DNA from: Phoronis australis
Taxonomy: Eukaryota > Phoronida > Phoronidae
Reading direction: 5' to 3'
Length of the DNA: 64,000 bases
Assembly (NCBI GenBank): GCA_002633005.1
Contig: NMRA01000266.1
Location: forward strand, 74,544 to 138,543
In this document: positions 1-11,930 of the stretch, in pieces
Position numbering within the stretch: position 1 is the stretch's first letter
Layout of the letters: each line of letters begins with the position of its first letter
The notes under the pieces: model-generated
The model's input: the letters and a program-made list of their open reading frames with translations, nothing else
Databases searched by the model: none
What the model was told of the DNA's origin: nothing
Program-made: the position numbers and the translations under genes

Positions 1-470
1 AAACAAATCCCCAGTGTGTCGACATTATCTCGTGTAACAACGATATTTCTGGCTTTTGTGATGAAAAGGAAAATTTTACTATAGGGTAAACAGTTTATTT
101 ATATCCAAATGTTCGGATCAAAAAGATTACTTACCAGTAGATTTTTAACGTCGCCAAAGAATAGTATATGAGTGAAAAGTATAATGCTCGTTCGGATCTG
201 AATTCAGAATTTGTACAAAAAAGATGGAGTAACTTTGAAACGGTTTTTATTAGTAGTCAAGAGGATTAGATATGGGGTATGCGTGATTGTGTGCGTGTCT
301 GTGGTGCTCTTGTCTTGTGGTATTGTAAACTTGTTTCGTTGTTAATAAATGTATATAAATTATGTACTCAGGCTTCAAATGAAAACAAATGCATTTTAAT
401 CAAACTACTTGCATGGACGTTCCTGTTTGACCAGATAACGTGTATCACCTTTGTCACATTTTTGTCATAA

Positions 471-701
471 CTTCGTTTTGGAACTCCCCCACTTAATATT
501 GAAACTGGTATGTTTTCTAACAATCATCTCAGTAACAGACTTTGTTTGCTTTGTAATTTGCACGCTGATGATCATAAAATTCATTTTCTTTGCCATTGTC
601 CATTTTACAAAGATTTCAAAGTTTTGTTGTTTGATAAAATCACACTTATTCCCTCGGTTCTCGACAAGTTCAGTTCTGAAGACAACATAGCTATTTTATG
701 A
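471..701 (+). mobile_element. Non-LTR retrotransposon (LINE) C-terminal remnant
   Basis: The frame read from 471 gives LRFGTPPLNIETGMF, then RLCLLCN, about a dozen residues later HFLCHCP, and then Y/F-rich sequence. This matches the C-terminal CxxC-H-C region found after the reverse transcriptase of many LINEs, with the preceding 'G..PL.IETG' block. A stop (TAA, 468-470) lies directly upstream and the frame ends at 701, so only a fragment remains and no reverse transcriptase core is visible. The clade cannot be assigned. The motif order is seen directly; the family call rests on pattern memory. Confidence 0.6.
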
Positions 702-1073
702 AATATTTTTTGTAATTATCTGGCTAAATATATAGAATAAGCTTTTAATAGGTGACAAAATTTTCTGTTCCTTTATTTACATAAATACTTTTGAGTTCAT
801 ATCCTATGGTACATGTATGAGGATTGCGGTTCTTGGATTTTGTTTCATGTGACTAATTGACTGCACGACCAGATTGGAGAAAAGGACTCATGGGAAAACA
901 CGTTGCATAAACGTAAAACTGAAATCCAGCAAGGATATTAGAAAATTTTAAGGAAAAGACTGGATCTCACAGAAAAAAGGGTTATGGAGTAACCAATGAC
1001 GTTTCGTTGTTAGGTTGCACAGTCAGTTTCTCAGGCTGTGACGTAATGCGACGTAAATGCCCGTGCAGGCGTG
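702..1073. other. Intergenic, no gene seen
   Basis: AT-rich sequence after the LINE remnant. It carries no open frame of note and no recognised repeat. Confidence 0.5.
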
Positions 1074-1213
1074 CGTTCAGTAACGCTAGGACCTACGCCA
1101 GGACCTAGCTAAAATCTAGCCAAAGTCACGTGTTCTTATTTGAAATACACGGCAATATCTCACGTAACTTCGCGAGATCTTGCTTTTTAGCGAGGTCCTA
1201 GCCTTACTGAACG
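1074..1213. mobile_element. MITE copy 1 (CGTTCAGTAACGCTAGGACC family)
   Basis: About 140 bp bounded by an imperfect inverted repeat: CGTTCAGTAACGCTAGGACC on the left, and a right end ending CCTAGCCTTACTGAACG. The interior carries the family words 'CACGTGTTCT', 'CGCGAGATCTTGC' and 'TTTTTAGCGAGGTC'. There is no coding capacity. Five more copies lie in this window at 22624, 43880, 44124, 44591 and 61258, in both orientations, which shows it is mobile. Confidence 0.85.
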
Positions 1214-2999
1214 GGAAGCAGGTGAACAGCCCAATTACATAACTGATGTGGGCACATAAGACGGTATTGGGGCATGAGTTTGACTATACATATCGGCAAG
1301 GTGTGTGATAGTTTTTTGAACTCACGTTTCAGGGTTTAACAGGACCAAAATTGTACTGACTATGGAGCTGATCCATTGCATTCTTTTAAAAGGCATCAGC
1401 TGCGCATTGTTATTTGCAGAGTCGGTTCGGACAAAAACATTGGTAACACTAAATGTACTCTAACGCAGGAAATAGTGTAGTAGATTACGTTCATTGCAGT
1501 GAATCAATTGCACATGAATTTTGATGCGGGTTTTCCAGATTGATTCAAATCACTTCCGCTGGAATTTTCTGTACGTGTTAACAAGCCAGAACTTTGCTTC
1601 AATCAATCTGTGTTTAAAAAGATAACCAGTATGATATCGCTGACAATTCCCTGTTATGAGACTTATAAAGATAGTTATGTTGATCTGTTAGGTTCAAATC
1701 TAGATCACGAGTTCACGAATTTATTTGACAATGGCCTTGCCTATAATTTGAGCAATGTTTCTGTTGACCAACCGACAAACTTAATCTAGTGTAGTGCACC
1801 ATGTGATGTTGTGCAGAATAATTTGAATAGAAACCAAAAAAAACAGGTTCAGTTTGATCAAATATGCGAAGTATTGAAAACTGAAACTTAGCGGAGTATA
1901 AGTAAATTCTTAAAATTCAGTAATGAATCTTCCTTTTTACTTTGGTTTATTAACTCGTGCCAAAAAAAACGGACATGTGCGAAAATGTCTGCGGACAAAC
2001 TATTAGCGTCGGCAAAAGACATCGCGTTTTGCTCGTGATAGACCGACCCAAAAGACCTTATTTTTGGGTCGGCTGAAATTCCTGAGAACACCACAAACTT
2101 GATTTAGCCGGTAACATGAGATTTCACACCTATACACATTACCCGATGGCGTTAAATTCCATTGTCAGACCAGGCGTAATTAAATGTGCAATTTTTATTG
2201 CCCCTACAGCCCGAATGGGTAATAAACTATTGAAATTGCTGATAAAGCGTGTCAAGTTTATAGTCCTTGGAACCCCAGAGTTCTAAAATCTATCACGAAC
2301 ATTTTGCGTTATGAAACGAATAAAAAGAAATTGTGGAATCTACTTAAACTTGTTCAAAATACTACGTCATCCAATGTACCTGCTATCGAGTGATTTAATT
2401 ATTTTACAATCATTTTTGAAAATAATAAAACTTCAAGAAGTGAATTTTATGCAAGACAGCCATGCAACTGAGAATACGTTGCCGACAAATCAAGACCATG
2501 AGGAACTGAGCGCTCAGTTGCTGTAGGAGAATTTGATGTTTGCCTTAAGCAGAAGATCGGTAAATCTGAAGGACGGCATGGGATACCGTTAGAATTTTTT
2601 TTAAATTTTGAACTCCACAATTGTACATTTTATTGATTAGGTTATATGATCATATATTTGACAGTGGCCTAGGGCTATCACACTGTACAAAGTTGTGGCA
2701 CGGAGTTCTACGCTTTCACTTTAAATTACTTGAGATCCACCTGGTTCCATCTACATGTATCTGTCGGCGGTGGTTCTTAGGCCACATTCTCACTCTCCAT
2801 GAAATTTTCTTGAAACAAGATCACTCAATTTCTGATAGCTTCAATCGCAAGGTTTGCTGACCCGACCAGATAATGCGAAGGGTCTCAGGATCGGTATAAA
2901 AATGACGCTCTCCCGCGGTGAGGGGCGAATGTGCTGGCATTTTGTGAGATCGGTTGAGGACAGAATTTTGCGAAACTGAACTCGTTTTTGCCCACAGTA
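1214..2999. other. Intergenic, no gene seen
   Basis: About 1.8 kb with only short frames of 60-80 codons and no splice-site-bounded conserved exon. I see no RNA gene, tandem repeat or recognisable transposon end. Confidence 0.5.
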
Positions 3000-5110
3000 A
3001 TTTTTATCTTTCTACACTAGACAGTAAGTGCATGAGGTGGCAGTCAGGCCTAGTGTGATAGCTGCCCGCTTTCTTTACTCGAAGTCTGTTGTTTAATTCC
3101 CTCTGTACCACCCTGCTAGAACCTTGTGTCAGGTTTTAACTATATATTAATAAAGATAAAAATAGTTTCAGGTGCAATGGTCCCACATGCGCGGCACATG
3201 TCCGTCTGGTACAACGTGTAACAGACCGCCCGCAATTATTTGATAAGTGCTTTTTTGTATTCAGGAAAAGCATAGTGCCTAAGTTAGCTTGATGGGATGA
3301 ACGTGCGCTTGGCTGACAGTTTTACTGCTGGTACAATGAAAATTTAATGTAAAAAACAGTAAGGTAGGACAGTCAACTCAGAATGAAATAAATTGCACTT
3401 TTATCTCTAGGACAAATAGGGTTATCAGATAAGACTACATATAGAGCATTCGTCAGTGATAATGGGAAATAAATTAAAATCAGTCGATTGTGTTTGGTGT
3501 TTTGTAGTGCATTTTGTGCCTATAAAACTCCTTAATCCGATAAGGTCAATCGCACGATGACTGGTACTCGGCGGTTTTAAGTATCTGCAAGGAAGTAAAA
3601 ACACGATTTGCGATGTTTTGCCGACATTGCCTTTTATTTTGCTTTATTAGCATTTCTTCACATTTCATCAAGTGTATAAAATTACATGCAGCAGCAAGGA
3701 CCTCTTTGTACCTGCAAAGATGATTTAAAGTGATGGATTTAATCATATGGTGACGTGTCACCTGATGCAATCGGATTTAGGACACTGACGTGTTAATTCA
3801 AAAACATGCAAAAGCATACAATTGTATCAAAAATAATCAGCGGGGATGTCGCCAACGCGGATGAGGACAGTTGGTACGTGCGTGTCAGGAACTAGATCTC
3901 CGACACTGGAGATTGGTTACTGTTAGAGCGGGATCCCAGAGCCTTTTTTGGGCATGAAAAGATAACCAATTTGCTTTGGTACCACAGTGGCCTATGGGTA
4001 TTCTCATGCTTGGAAATGGTTGTCTGACAGGTTTGCTTTGGTGGGTGTGGTCAGGGGAGCCAAGAGAATGGCAATAAAAATTAAGCTAGATCAACTTTTC
4101 TGGTAACCACTTCAAACTGCCTTGGATTCCTACTACGTGATCCACTGTATTAAAATTGGTCGCTGCCAGTCATTTTCAGTGGTGGGGAGTATCAGCCAGA
4201 CGGATATAAACAAGGTAAAATAATTGACTAGAAAAATCCAAGAGGTAACTGGTTGAAACCAGATGCAAAATATTCACCCTGAGACCAGGTATCACGAATA
4301 AACACTGCCAGACACATCTAGTGGTTGGTCCGTTATCCCCTCCAAACACGCCAAAATACCTGAGTTGAGCTAGATCAACCCAAGAGGTAACCGCGTGAAA
4401 CCAGTTGCAAAATATTCGTCGTACGCCCAGGTATTTAGAATAAGATTCTTAGTCGGTGACCTAAAGATGACCTTGTAGGGGCAAAATGTGGCAAAATTTA
4501 ATAGGCTTGCGTCCAGAATAACTTTTACCTTTCTACATTAGACATTAAGTGCATGTTTGTTTTCCGGAAAAGCATAATAGTTAAGTTGGAATGGTGAGAA
4601 GAAGATGTGTCTTCTGATACAGGTGTGAAAGCTATTACCTCGAGTACAAGGCAAATGTAATGTATCAGTAAACTAGTAACGTAGAACAGTCAACTCCGTT
4701 ACTTCGTTCCACAACTTTTCAGTTAAGACTACATGTAAAGCATTAAAATCAGAGATAAGAGGGAAATAAATTATAACCAGTTGTTTGTTTTTAATGATTG
4801 CGAGTCGATTGTCTACATGTACCTTGAAAAGTCGGTTATCTGATAAGGACGATCGTACGACGGCTGGTACGCGGCGGTTTTTACGTCGCTGCAAGAAAAA
4901 AATTGCAGGCCCCCACGACGCTGCATCTTTATTTTTGCTTCACAAACTTTAGTTCACATTTCATAGGGTGCATAAAGAATGCCGCTATAAAATTAGCAAC
5001 TACGAAAATTTTATATCTGCAAAACAGGTTAGAGTGATTGATTTAGCTATGCGGTGACGTGTCAGCTGATGCAATCGGACTTAGGACACTGACGCATTAA
5101 TTCATCCACG
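3000..5110 (+). repeat. Diverged local tandem duplication, non-coding
   Basis: Segments near 3000-3810 and 4500-5110 are related in the same order. The shared landmarks are a 'TTTCTACAYTAGACA.TAAGTGCATG' block (about 3012 and 4533), a 'CAGTCAACTC' block (about 3370 and 4688), 'GGGAAATAAATTA' (about 3464 and 4761) and a 'GATGCAATCGGA.TTAGGACACTGACG' block (3764 and 5070). Two smaller related blocks starting AAGAGGTAAC lie at 4240 and 4382. No long frame is conserved between the copies, so this looks non-coding. Confidence 0.7.
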
Positions 5111-7785
5111 TGCAATCAAGGTTATCAGTGAGATTGTCATGTGTACTGTAGTAGAATTTAACGAGGAGTGAGGAAACTTGGTGCTTGCTTGTGTGGAGTT
5201 TGAACACCGAGGTACATGAGGGAGATGGTTCATCGTGTATTAAGCGTTTAATTCGCATGTTTGGAGCTGAAGAGAACCGGGCAGAGTTCACTAGCTGTCT
5301 GGCAGATTTACTGCATCACGTGAAATTACGCAAACTAGTTTACAGGCTCGTGTTTGAAATATGAAGGCACAACCTAAAAAACAGTTTCCACCCCCCTGAA
5401 CAGTAGCGCCGTAAAGTGTTTTCTTAAACCTGCACCAGTATCATAAACCCACCTTCTATCACAAACACGACTTTGAACTCTGACAACTTGTTGTTGTGAA
5501 CTTGATACAGATTGTTTCAATAACCAAAATGGAAGTGATGTCACAGCTTTAAAGGAACTGGCAATTGGATATTGGTTGAGGTCATTTTGTACAAGGTGTA
5601 ACAGTATACAGTACAATACCATGGCAATCGGATTCCCGGCTAAAAACGTGCTGTGCTGCAAAGACTATTACTCCCAGGAGTAACTGAGATTTTTTGGTTT
5701 CCATGACGTAAACCACGTAAATTGCCCAGCAGTAAACTTCGAGGATTAGCCGACTTAGAAATGGAGGAATTAAGTGAAATTCACATAAAACAGACCGCAA
5801 AGTTTCGCGCGAGAATAACACATTACACCGCGATTACGCCATTTTCTTGAATATCTCTTCTGCCAGTTCACGTTCCTTTTTGTTGTACTCACTTTTCTAA
5901 TCTCAGTGACAAACTACCACAAGTTTTGTACTTACATTCTTTCAACTCCAAGCTCAGATGGGGTTGGGATTTGTTAAAATATTTGTCCCTAATTGACTAA
6001 AGGCGGAAACGGTAGAGCACTAGCCTATCCAATAGGTTAAGATAGGATATAGATGGACAAAAACAACAACAACATTGTTGCAGCTATTAGTACCACTAAC
6101 CCTAATCACAACCAAGTTCAAATGCCACGTCTCATTCAATTGTGAATATGCAAATGAAGTAGTACACTGTAGTTTACAAACAACCCCGTGACTTCCGGAG
6201 TGCCGGAAACCATCAGATGGTTCACTACTCCGAATGTTCACCACCTTCCAAAGTTCACTACTTCGAATATCCAAAATTCCTAAATAAGAACTTCAACATT
6301 TCATTTGACTTTGATTGTCTACTAATGAGACGGAAATGATATGAATAATTATCATAATTGTGTTCACTAAGTAACCATTTAAATGGCGTGCAAGAGTTGA
6401 ATAATTCCTAAAATAGTGATTACATTGTTTACCATGGAACTCATTTCCAGTCACTGCCAATCATGATTCTTGAATGTCACTCATTCTCAATTATAGGGGC
6501 AACATCTAGGGCAAGGGTCGTGGAAGCAGCGCATGAGACTCTTGTGTAGACTGGCAGGGACAGAGTAGCATACTAACTATAGTTAGTTTCGACCCAGTAA
6601 CGCTAGTATTTCCCATTAGTTTCAGCCGCGCTGTGAGAAGATGCGATATTGACGTGGAATTTATGAACGTATCGTGGCTGATAATTTATCAATGAATCTA
6701 CTTCATAGTCTTCAAGAAACGCAAGTACTTACTCACTTTTACGTATTCAAAAGACATGTGGGCAATTTCGCATGCACAATAAATTCAACCTACGTTATTT
6801 ATTACCCGGGGGTTGTTTAGGGATGGTTGCGACTAATAGCCGAAGTGTCGTTTATTTTTGTAGGTAAAAGTCTAATAATTACACCTCAGTCAGAAAATTC
6901 AGATATTTTCAGAGTAGTGAAGTTTCAGAGCAATGAATCATCGAAATAGTGAACTTTCGGAATTTGAACCCTCGGAATAGCGGACTGTTCCCATTTCCAG
7001 CGATGTAAGCAATGAGTAACACGCAAAAATGCAATCATCACATGAGAACTTATGTGAAGTCATTAACCGAATAAATAAACCCGTCCGACTATATAATGAG
7101 GTGTAATCACTTATTTAAGCACGCCGGATGTGAAAGTTTGGCAAGAGGGAACGCGAGAATGTTCCACTTATAGACAAAATTACATCCCAGTTTGAGACCC
7201 GTTCTTGGCGAGCGACCGTTACGTAGGAATACCGTCTTAACACAGGAACAGATAACTGTGAGCCACCGCTGGTGTTCATACAAATTTTCTTTCCTCATGA
7301 TTAAGCTGTGTTTTCGGTAAGGCATTGAGGTCTTTACCAAAACTCTAGTATCGATGTTTGAAAAATATCAAAGGTCCGCCTTTCTAGAATTTCGAACCAC
7401 ACCCGCGCATAGTAGCTACGGGCCCCAGTTCCTCTACTTTCTCATTTTCCAGTTTGTTGTCCATCTTTCAAATTTGGTTCATCTTCGTAGCCGAACTGGT
7501 CAATGTCTCCAGCAGTTTTAATTTTCCCCGATAATTACATGTAACTTCTAGCCGTCACAGCTCACCCGACACGCACTGGCTTTGGGTGCGATATCAACAA
7601 GTCTATGAATAACTCCATGAATCATAAACTCGTTCACTTTTGACGTAGGCTGTTACTCAGTGGTTGGCACGGCAACGTTTATTTCCGATTCTGATGGGTC
7701 GAATTGTCTGTGGTGGGACAGTTAAACCATTTGATATATGTGCTACGCACTTCTTAAGCATAAATCTACATAACCGTGCATCTGA
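5111..7785. other. Intergenic, no gene seen
   Basis: About 2.7 kb. The longest frame is 95 codons (minus, 5374-5661), has no recognisable motif and lacks clear splice context. Near 6008-6030 a GGTAGAGCACTAGCCT word resembles a tRNA A-box region, but no B box follows at the right spacing. Confidence 0.45.
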
Positions 7786-7799
7786 CCTGAACCAGCGAC

Positions 7800-8000
7800 C
7801 TATTCTTCAACAAAACGAACCAAATGCATCAAACTCAGTCCATAAGACGCCAAAACACGTTGCAACTGCCTTGTGCTTATTGACACTGCAAAACGACGCA
7901 TGAGTGCATTAATTATTTCATTTACGGTTAGTCCTTGCTTGAATAAATCGATAATATTCATGTTTTGGACCTCCATTTTAATTTGAAACCGATGTAGCAA
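7800..8000 (-). pseudogene. Transposon-type helix-turn-helix fragment
   Basis: A 66-codon frame whose middle reads DLFKQGLTVNEIINALMRRF, then a short span to SISTRQLQRVLASYGLS. The spacing 'L..QGLT..EI...L..R......S.R.L.R.L...GL' is that of helix-turn-helix N-termini common in integrase/transposase proteins of animal DNA transposons. The frame stops after about 66 codons with no DDE catalytic region nearby, so it is most likely a decayed element fragment. The parent superfamily is unknown. The HTH reading is by pattern only. Confidence 0.45.
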
Positions 8001-8019
8001 CCTTGATGTCTTAACTCTA

Positions 8020-8275
8020 GCGATAGAGTTTCTAAGTTAATCGATAGAGTTGGTAAATCTATCGATAGAGTTTAAAAAGTCTATCAATAGAGATGCGATG
8101 CCTATCGGTAGAGTTAAGATGTCATCCCTTAGAGATAGTAAGTCTATCGATAGAGATAGTAAGTCTATCGATATAGTTAGTAAGTCTACCAATACAGATA
8201 CTAAGTCTATCGATAGAGTTAGTAAGGCTATCAATAGAGATACTAAGTCTATCGGTAGAATTAGCAACGGAGAAA
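8020..8275. repeat. 21-bp minisatellite (TATCGATAGAG core)
   Basis: About 12 imperfect units spaced 21 bp apart, each built around the palindromic core ATCGATAGAG (variants ATCAATAGAG, ATCGGTAGAG). Because 21 is a multiple of three, long open frames appear on both strands. These are repeat translations, not genes. Confidence 0.9.
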
Positions 8276-9726
8276 AAAGGTGCCCTGCCGTTCTCTTACA
8301 GCCACCGTGCAACTGCAAGAGAACCTAGCTGCCGGTCCAAAATCGGACTTTTTCGCCAAAGCTTCTTGCCTTATCAGTTGCACTGACTGTTAGCAGATTC
8401 GCGATATTGTCGGAGAGCCTTGTGTTTTGGAGAACGTCATGGAGTAATGTCTAACAGAAATTGTAACTGCACTATTTCCGGGTGAATTTGACGCCACAAA
8501 GACCATGTGAATGTATTTGTTTAAGACAAATTCACGTAAAGGTTACCCAAAAAAGGTTGACACAATGTTTCAATGAATTCAAGCAAGGTTGATTTGAAAC
8601 ATGGACCAACCCAAATCTGGGGATTTAATTGTACCGCACGATTGGGGCCTTCTACTCCGGAATTGTAGTTTTTTACGGCATTGCAGTCGGATTCTGGAGG
8701 TGCTATTGTGGAAATGTTTCCATAACTTGGCAATGAGAGCAGCGGAATCATTACGGCAGTGATTTCAGTTACAATTAGCAAACTGATGCGGACCAAATGA
8801 CTTCTAGAGGCACAACATGGTATGGCTTGTGAGTTGAGTGTAATTCCATAACATGCCCTCAAATTGGACCATCTCGGATGATTAAGAGTTTGTTGAATCG
8901 ACATCGATATACATGTACATGTACCTTGACTATTCAACAACATTTGGTTGGTTGGCAGCCGTCTGTCAGTCTTGAGAGAAAATGAATATGCGTCCTCTGT
9001 CAGTCATTGGTTGGATTGAAGAGAAGGACAACCGTGCGTAACTCGTTTGATAATGACTTCATAATTCCCAGCGAATCATTCGAGCACAACTGCACGTAAC
9101 CTATTTGGCGATGACTAATATTTCTCGCTCACCTCTAGTTTCAATACTTCAGTCGTCTACTGGCTTATGTATGCTTGATAAAAGGCATAGGGTATTGTGT
9201 ACCTCCAGTAATATAATTGTTATTTTCTTAATGTAGCGGACTTGCGAGCTCACACAGAGCTGGATTCCGCTATGAAAAGATGTTTACTGTTGCTATACCG
9301 TGAGACTTGTCACTTTGATTAATATTAACCAGTTTATGAATGATGAAAAACGCCATACTAATTCGAACATTTAAAACACCACCACACAGAAGTGTTTGAA
9401 ACGCACGTCATTGTGAGAGTACTAATGATTTTTATTACAAAACGTTGAATAATGCGTTTTCATTACTTGTGGCGTTACTAATAATTTATTTGTCTGAAAC
9501 TTTAAAGCGACATGGGACGCAAAAACTCGTAGGAATACCTTTTTAACAGATCGTGCTGAATCTTCTCCTCTGGGACGCTAACGTGAAAGTTATTCAATTG
9601 AATATTGCAAGAACTTCTAGAAGAATTACTGTATTCATTATTTTTGAAAGTGAGACGAAATAAGATCTCTATCCAATAGTTTTCAAAGTTTTGCGTCCCT
9701 AAGAATATATATGCGCGTATGCACTC
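8276..9726. other. Intergenic; unsupported 140-codon frame on minus strand
   Basis: A minus-strand frame of 140 codons lies at 8521-8943. It has 8 cysteines but no motif I recognise, no signal peptide and no clear splice sites, so I do not call it a gene. The remainder is AT-rich intergenic sequence, with an ACATGTACATGTAC run near 8911. Confidence 0.4.
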
Positions 9727-10028
9727 CAGTGGCGGTTATAGGATACCATAAGGGGGGGGGCAACATTTTGTCTGAGGCAATTGAGGAAAGCACGATTAGA
9801 TGTGCGCACGCAGCCTGATCACAGCGAGGCTCGGGCGTCTGAACCTTCCACTGCAAAAATAAACGGTGGCCTAAAAAAACACAAAAGAGGCTGAGGTGTA
9901 AGCCCCACTCCCGTCACCCGCATATTGATTGTCGGGATTAATTGTCAATTCCTTACACTCTTGCTGTTTTTATTATTTTTGCGGCAGCCAAGGCAGAGCG
10001 CCCCCCCTCCTCCCTACATCCGCCTATG
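9727..10028. mobile_element. Short element with GGCGGAT-type inverted ends, copy 1
   Basis: The left end reads CAGTGGCGGTTATAGGAT and the right end CTACATCCGCCTATG, an imperfect inverted repeat of the 'CAGGGGCGGATCC' type. The interior is about 300 bp with a G run at 9751 and no coding capacity. Two relatives with the same end words lie at 40230-40384 and 43004-43163. Confidence 0.5.
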
Positions 10029-10566
10029 AATTTAAAGGTGTCGGACTGGCTGCTGCTTAAGGTCGACATTGTTTTGTTTACATCAAAGATCAAGGGTGGC
10101 ATTTTCGATAGAAGGGAAATGTGCTACCTTATGTCTTGACATACCAAGTGAGGAGACGTGCTTCTCCGTGTGAGAGAAAAATCGACAAGCAGTTGACATA
10201 TCGTTGTGTTGAAATTTGAAACTGAAGAAACATGGATTGTGATCAACAGAAGTTCGAAAATCGTTAAGACTGTTTTCTACGTTCTACCCTGTAGGCCATT
10301 TATTTAGTGTGAAAGTATAGCTACGTGTGTACTCATATGATCTATTTAATTTAGCATACTGAAGTCTATAAAACCAACGTTGAATGTTGAATATATCACT
10401 ATAGAAGATTTCTGACCTCATCGAAATCTCTCCTGTACGTAAGCATACAAGGGTTTTGTTGTTTATGTTCCCAAGGATTTGGCATATCCTAGTGACCATT
10501 CTGTTAATCTACGTTGTGATAGAATACGGTCATGAAGGTTTTTTACGTTTCTATTTTGTTTTCTAG
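10029..10566. other. Sequence upstream of the signal-peptide exon
   Basis: No coding motif. It ends in a pyrimidine-rich tract and TTTTCTAG, a good 3' splice site for the exon that starts at 10567. This implies that at least one upstream non-coding exon exists, but I cannot locate it. Confidence 0.45.
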
Positions 10567-10572
10567 GTAACC

Positions 10573-10631
10573 ATGAAGACCGCTGCATTTCTCCTCACTG
10601 TGTTGGTAATCACATCCGTCGCAGCATCAAC
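10573..10631 (+). CDS. First coding exon of a secreted protein (signal peptide only)
   Basis: After a strong acceptor (TTTGTTTTCTAG, exon from 10567) a start codon at 10573 opens MKTAAFLLTVLVITSVAAS. This is a textbook signal peptide: lysine at position 2, a hydrophobic core, and an A-x-A/S-type cleavage region. The frame runs to AC and then an excellent donor, GTAAGT, at 10632, leaving a phase 2 intron. The exon therefore codes for about 19 residues plus a split threonine codon. The first kilobases of the downstream intron hold satellite repeats. I found no convincing phase-2 partner exon on the plus strand before the next repeats, so the mature protein is unknown and the remainder may lie further away or be lost. 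Confidence 0.5.
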
Positions 10632-10974
10632 GTAAGTATTTATAGTGTAATAAGATTTTGTGCAGCAAACTTCACCTAGGTGAAAACTGTGTGGTTGGAT
10701 ATCGTTGCCAACTACCATTTTTATCCACCCACTGTATCCTAACGATTAGGTTGCGACACTCCGCACGTGCCCTGTTTCTTAATAAGCCTTCATCGTGCCC
10801 TAGTTTGTCATGTTTAATTCGGTCTGTTACTTTGGCAGTGCTGTCAAAATATTTTGGGTATTTTCGTTGACTCTGCCCATAAGCACATGGTGTTGCCTAT
10901 CGTTGGCTAAATGTGTGACCGTCACACACGTAATGCACGCAATTGTTATTAGTGGCGTAAATTAACCATTGCAG

Positions 10975-11930
10975 GTTAAGTAATTTTTGCGGCGTACATG
11001 TAAATATACTTTTAACGGCGCCAATTACTTGCGGCGTAACTGTGTCGCTGACCAAATGGGCGAAAGCTACGCACGCAGATTAAGTGCCTAAACTAACTTC
11101 AATTTACATCGTAATCACTTAATTTACGCCATTAAAAGTCTTTTTAATGCTGGCCTAGTTAATGATTGTTACGCACATAAATTAGGTGAGTAAATTAATT
11201 CTTTTTAGTGGCGTAAATAAAATATTAGCGGCCTATTGACACCACCAAAAGTTATTTTGCACTGCAAATAATTACTTTACTCAGTTAAAAGTTGATTTAT
11301 TTCAGTTGCGTTGCTTAATGAGTGAACTTACGCACATAAATTACATTTGTAAATTAATTATTTTGGTCGCGTAAATTCATAATTCACGGCGTAAAGTAAT
11401 TATTGCGGCGTAAGGTAATTTTTGCTGCGTAACATTATTTTAACGGCGCAAATTATTTGCGGCGTAAATGTATCCCTGGCCTAATGTTGGAACTTTACGC
11501 ACGCAGATTAGGTGCTAAAATTAACTTTAATTTAGGCCGAGACCCCTAATATACGCCGTTAAAAGTTGATTTCTGTCGTTGGCCAAAATAATATGTTGCG
11601 TACGTAAATTAGTTTGGTAAATTAATTATTTTATTTGTGTAAATTTAATATCAACGGCCTATTTACTCCACTAAAATTTTAAAGAAATGATTACTTTACG
11701 CAGTTAAAAGTTGATTTATATCAGTTGCGTTGCCAAAACGTGAACGTTAGGCACGTAAATTACGTGTACAAATTATTCTTTTTGGTTGTGTAAATTAATT
11801 TTTAAGTGCGTAAATTATTTTTACCTGCGCAAATTAATTATATGCGGCGTAAATAGATCGCTGTTAAAATAGGTGAACGTTACGCACTCGAATTAAGTCA
11901 GTAAATAAACTTTAATTTCCGCGGGAAAAA
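10975..11930 (+). repeat. Three tandem ~400-bp AT-rich satellite units
   Basis: The block TTACGCACGCAGATTA(A/G)GTG followed by 'AACTT.AATTTA' occurs at about 11072 and 11492, and degenerate at about 11880, giving periods of about 420 and 390 bp. Further landmarks repeat in register, including 'TTTTAACGGCG.AATTA.TTGCGGCGTAA' at about 11010 and 11432 and 'GCAGTTAAAAGTTGATTTAT' at about 11280 and 11700. Within units the word GCGTAAATTAAT recurs at short spacing. The units are non-coding and lie just after the signal-peptide exon, presumably in its intron. Confidence 0.8.

Noticed and set aside
6008-6030. GGTAGAGCACTAGCCT, tRNA-like A-box region
   Set aside because: The downstream part lacks a GTTCGA-type B box and acceptor stem pairing.
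8037-8328. Overlapping 92-93-codon frames on both strands
   Set aside because: Translations of the 21-bp minisatellite.
8521-8943. 140-codon minus-strand frame
   Set aside because: No motif, no signal peptide, no splice context. A frame of this length is plausible by chance in 64 kb.
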